Under the pieces are notes generated by a model. It was not told where the DNA came from, made no database searches, and was given only the letters and a program-made list of their open reading frames with translations. Below are positions 5,336 to 5,516 of a stretch of 5,516 nt of DNA, piece after piece (position 1 is the stretch's first letter; each line of letters starts with the position of its first letter). Position numbers and translations under genes: made by a program. This DNA is from Spirochaetaceae bacterium. Its GTDB lineage: Bacteria; Spirochaetota; Spirochaetia; JABEVK01. The stretch covers positions 1 through 5,516 of the forward strand of contig JAHFSN010000170.1 in NCBI GenBank assembly GCA_023265735.1. The letters are read 5' to 3'.

Positions 5336-5516
5336 CTACGACTTTTCGAGGAGGTAGAGGTACTCTCTCACGTGGAGATTCCGGCCCCGGAGGTTGCGGC
5401 TTCCACGAAAGGTATTGTACCGGGTTTGAAGGACCTCCAGGGCGCCGTGGTGCCTGAGCAGGGCCTCCATCTGGGCCTGGGGAATGAATCCTTCGGAGTT
5501 GAACGAGATCATGAGG
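5336..5516 (-). CDS. DNA adenine methylase, D12 class, C-terminal part
   Basis: Only the last 60 codons are in the window, ending at TAG (5338-5336); the 5' part lies beyond the right edge. The visible protein contains MISFNSEGFIPQAQMEALL, then LEVLQTRYNTFRGSRNL and HVREYLYLLEK. This matches the C-terminus of D12-class (Dam-like, MethyltransfD12) adenine-N6 DNA methyltransferases, where ISYNSEGF-type and YNTFRGSRN-type blocks follow the catalytic DPPY motif. The SAM-binding and DPPY motifs would be off-window, so activity and recognition sequence cannot be judged, nor whether it is an orphan methylase or part of a restriction-modification system. It converges on the deoR-type gene across 12 bp with no visible terminator between them. 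Confidence 0.85.
   Translation of the reverse strand, partial: LMISFNSEGFIPQAQMEALLRHHGALEVLQTRYNTFRGSRNLRGRNLHVREYLYLLEKS

Overview
This 5.5 kb window is GC-rich, tightly packed bacterial chromosome. Codons strongly favour G/C in third position, most genes have Shine-Dalgarno sites, GTG and TTG are used as starts, and several neighbours overlap or share stop codons. The phylum cannot be fixed from the window. I see no insertion sequence, CRISPR array, tRNA or rRNA.

Layout, left to right. (1) A leftward pair, 1-1243: a class I SAM-dependent methyltransferase (407-1243), then a translationally coupled gene of unknown function that starts with TTG at 403 and runs off the left edge. (2) After a 35 bp divergent gap, a rightward THUMP/RlmL-type RNA guanine-N2 methyltransferase (1279-2406), possibly leaderless. 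(3) After a 156 bp gap, a rightward CDF-family divalent cation exporter (2563-3432). (4) Converging on it with overlapping stop codons, a leftward two-gene operon: a DUF4406-like (nucleoside 2-deoxyribosyltransferase-like) protein (4010-4390) and a GDP-mannose pyrophosphatase NudK homologue (3429-4013), coupled by a GTGA overlap. (5) Divergent from that operon, a DeoR/GlpR-family regulator (4568-5323). (6) Converging on it 12 bp downstream, the C-terminal 60 residues of a D12-class DNA adenine methylase (5336 to the right edge).

The most informative part is the 177 bp between the DUF4406-nudK operon and the deoR-type gene. It holds an AT-rich island (about 41% GC over 4421-4520) with two fully interdigitated divergent sigma70-like promoters. 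A 7+1+7 palindrome covers the -10 of one and the -35 of the other. The octamer TTCGTGCA lies at about +13 to +20 of both predicted transcripts. The arrangement is symmetric about base 4472. This is what one would expect if the DeoR-type protein represses itself and the DUF4406-nudK pair, which would make the three genes a sugar-phosphate- or nucleotide-sugar-responsive module. That functional link is inference. The remaining genes look like ordinary housekeeping genes.
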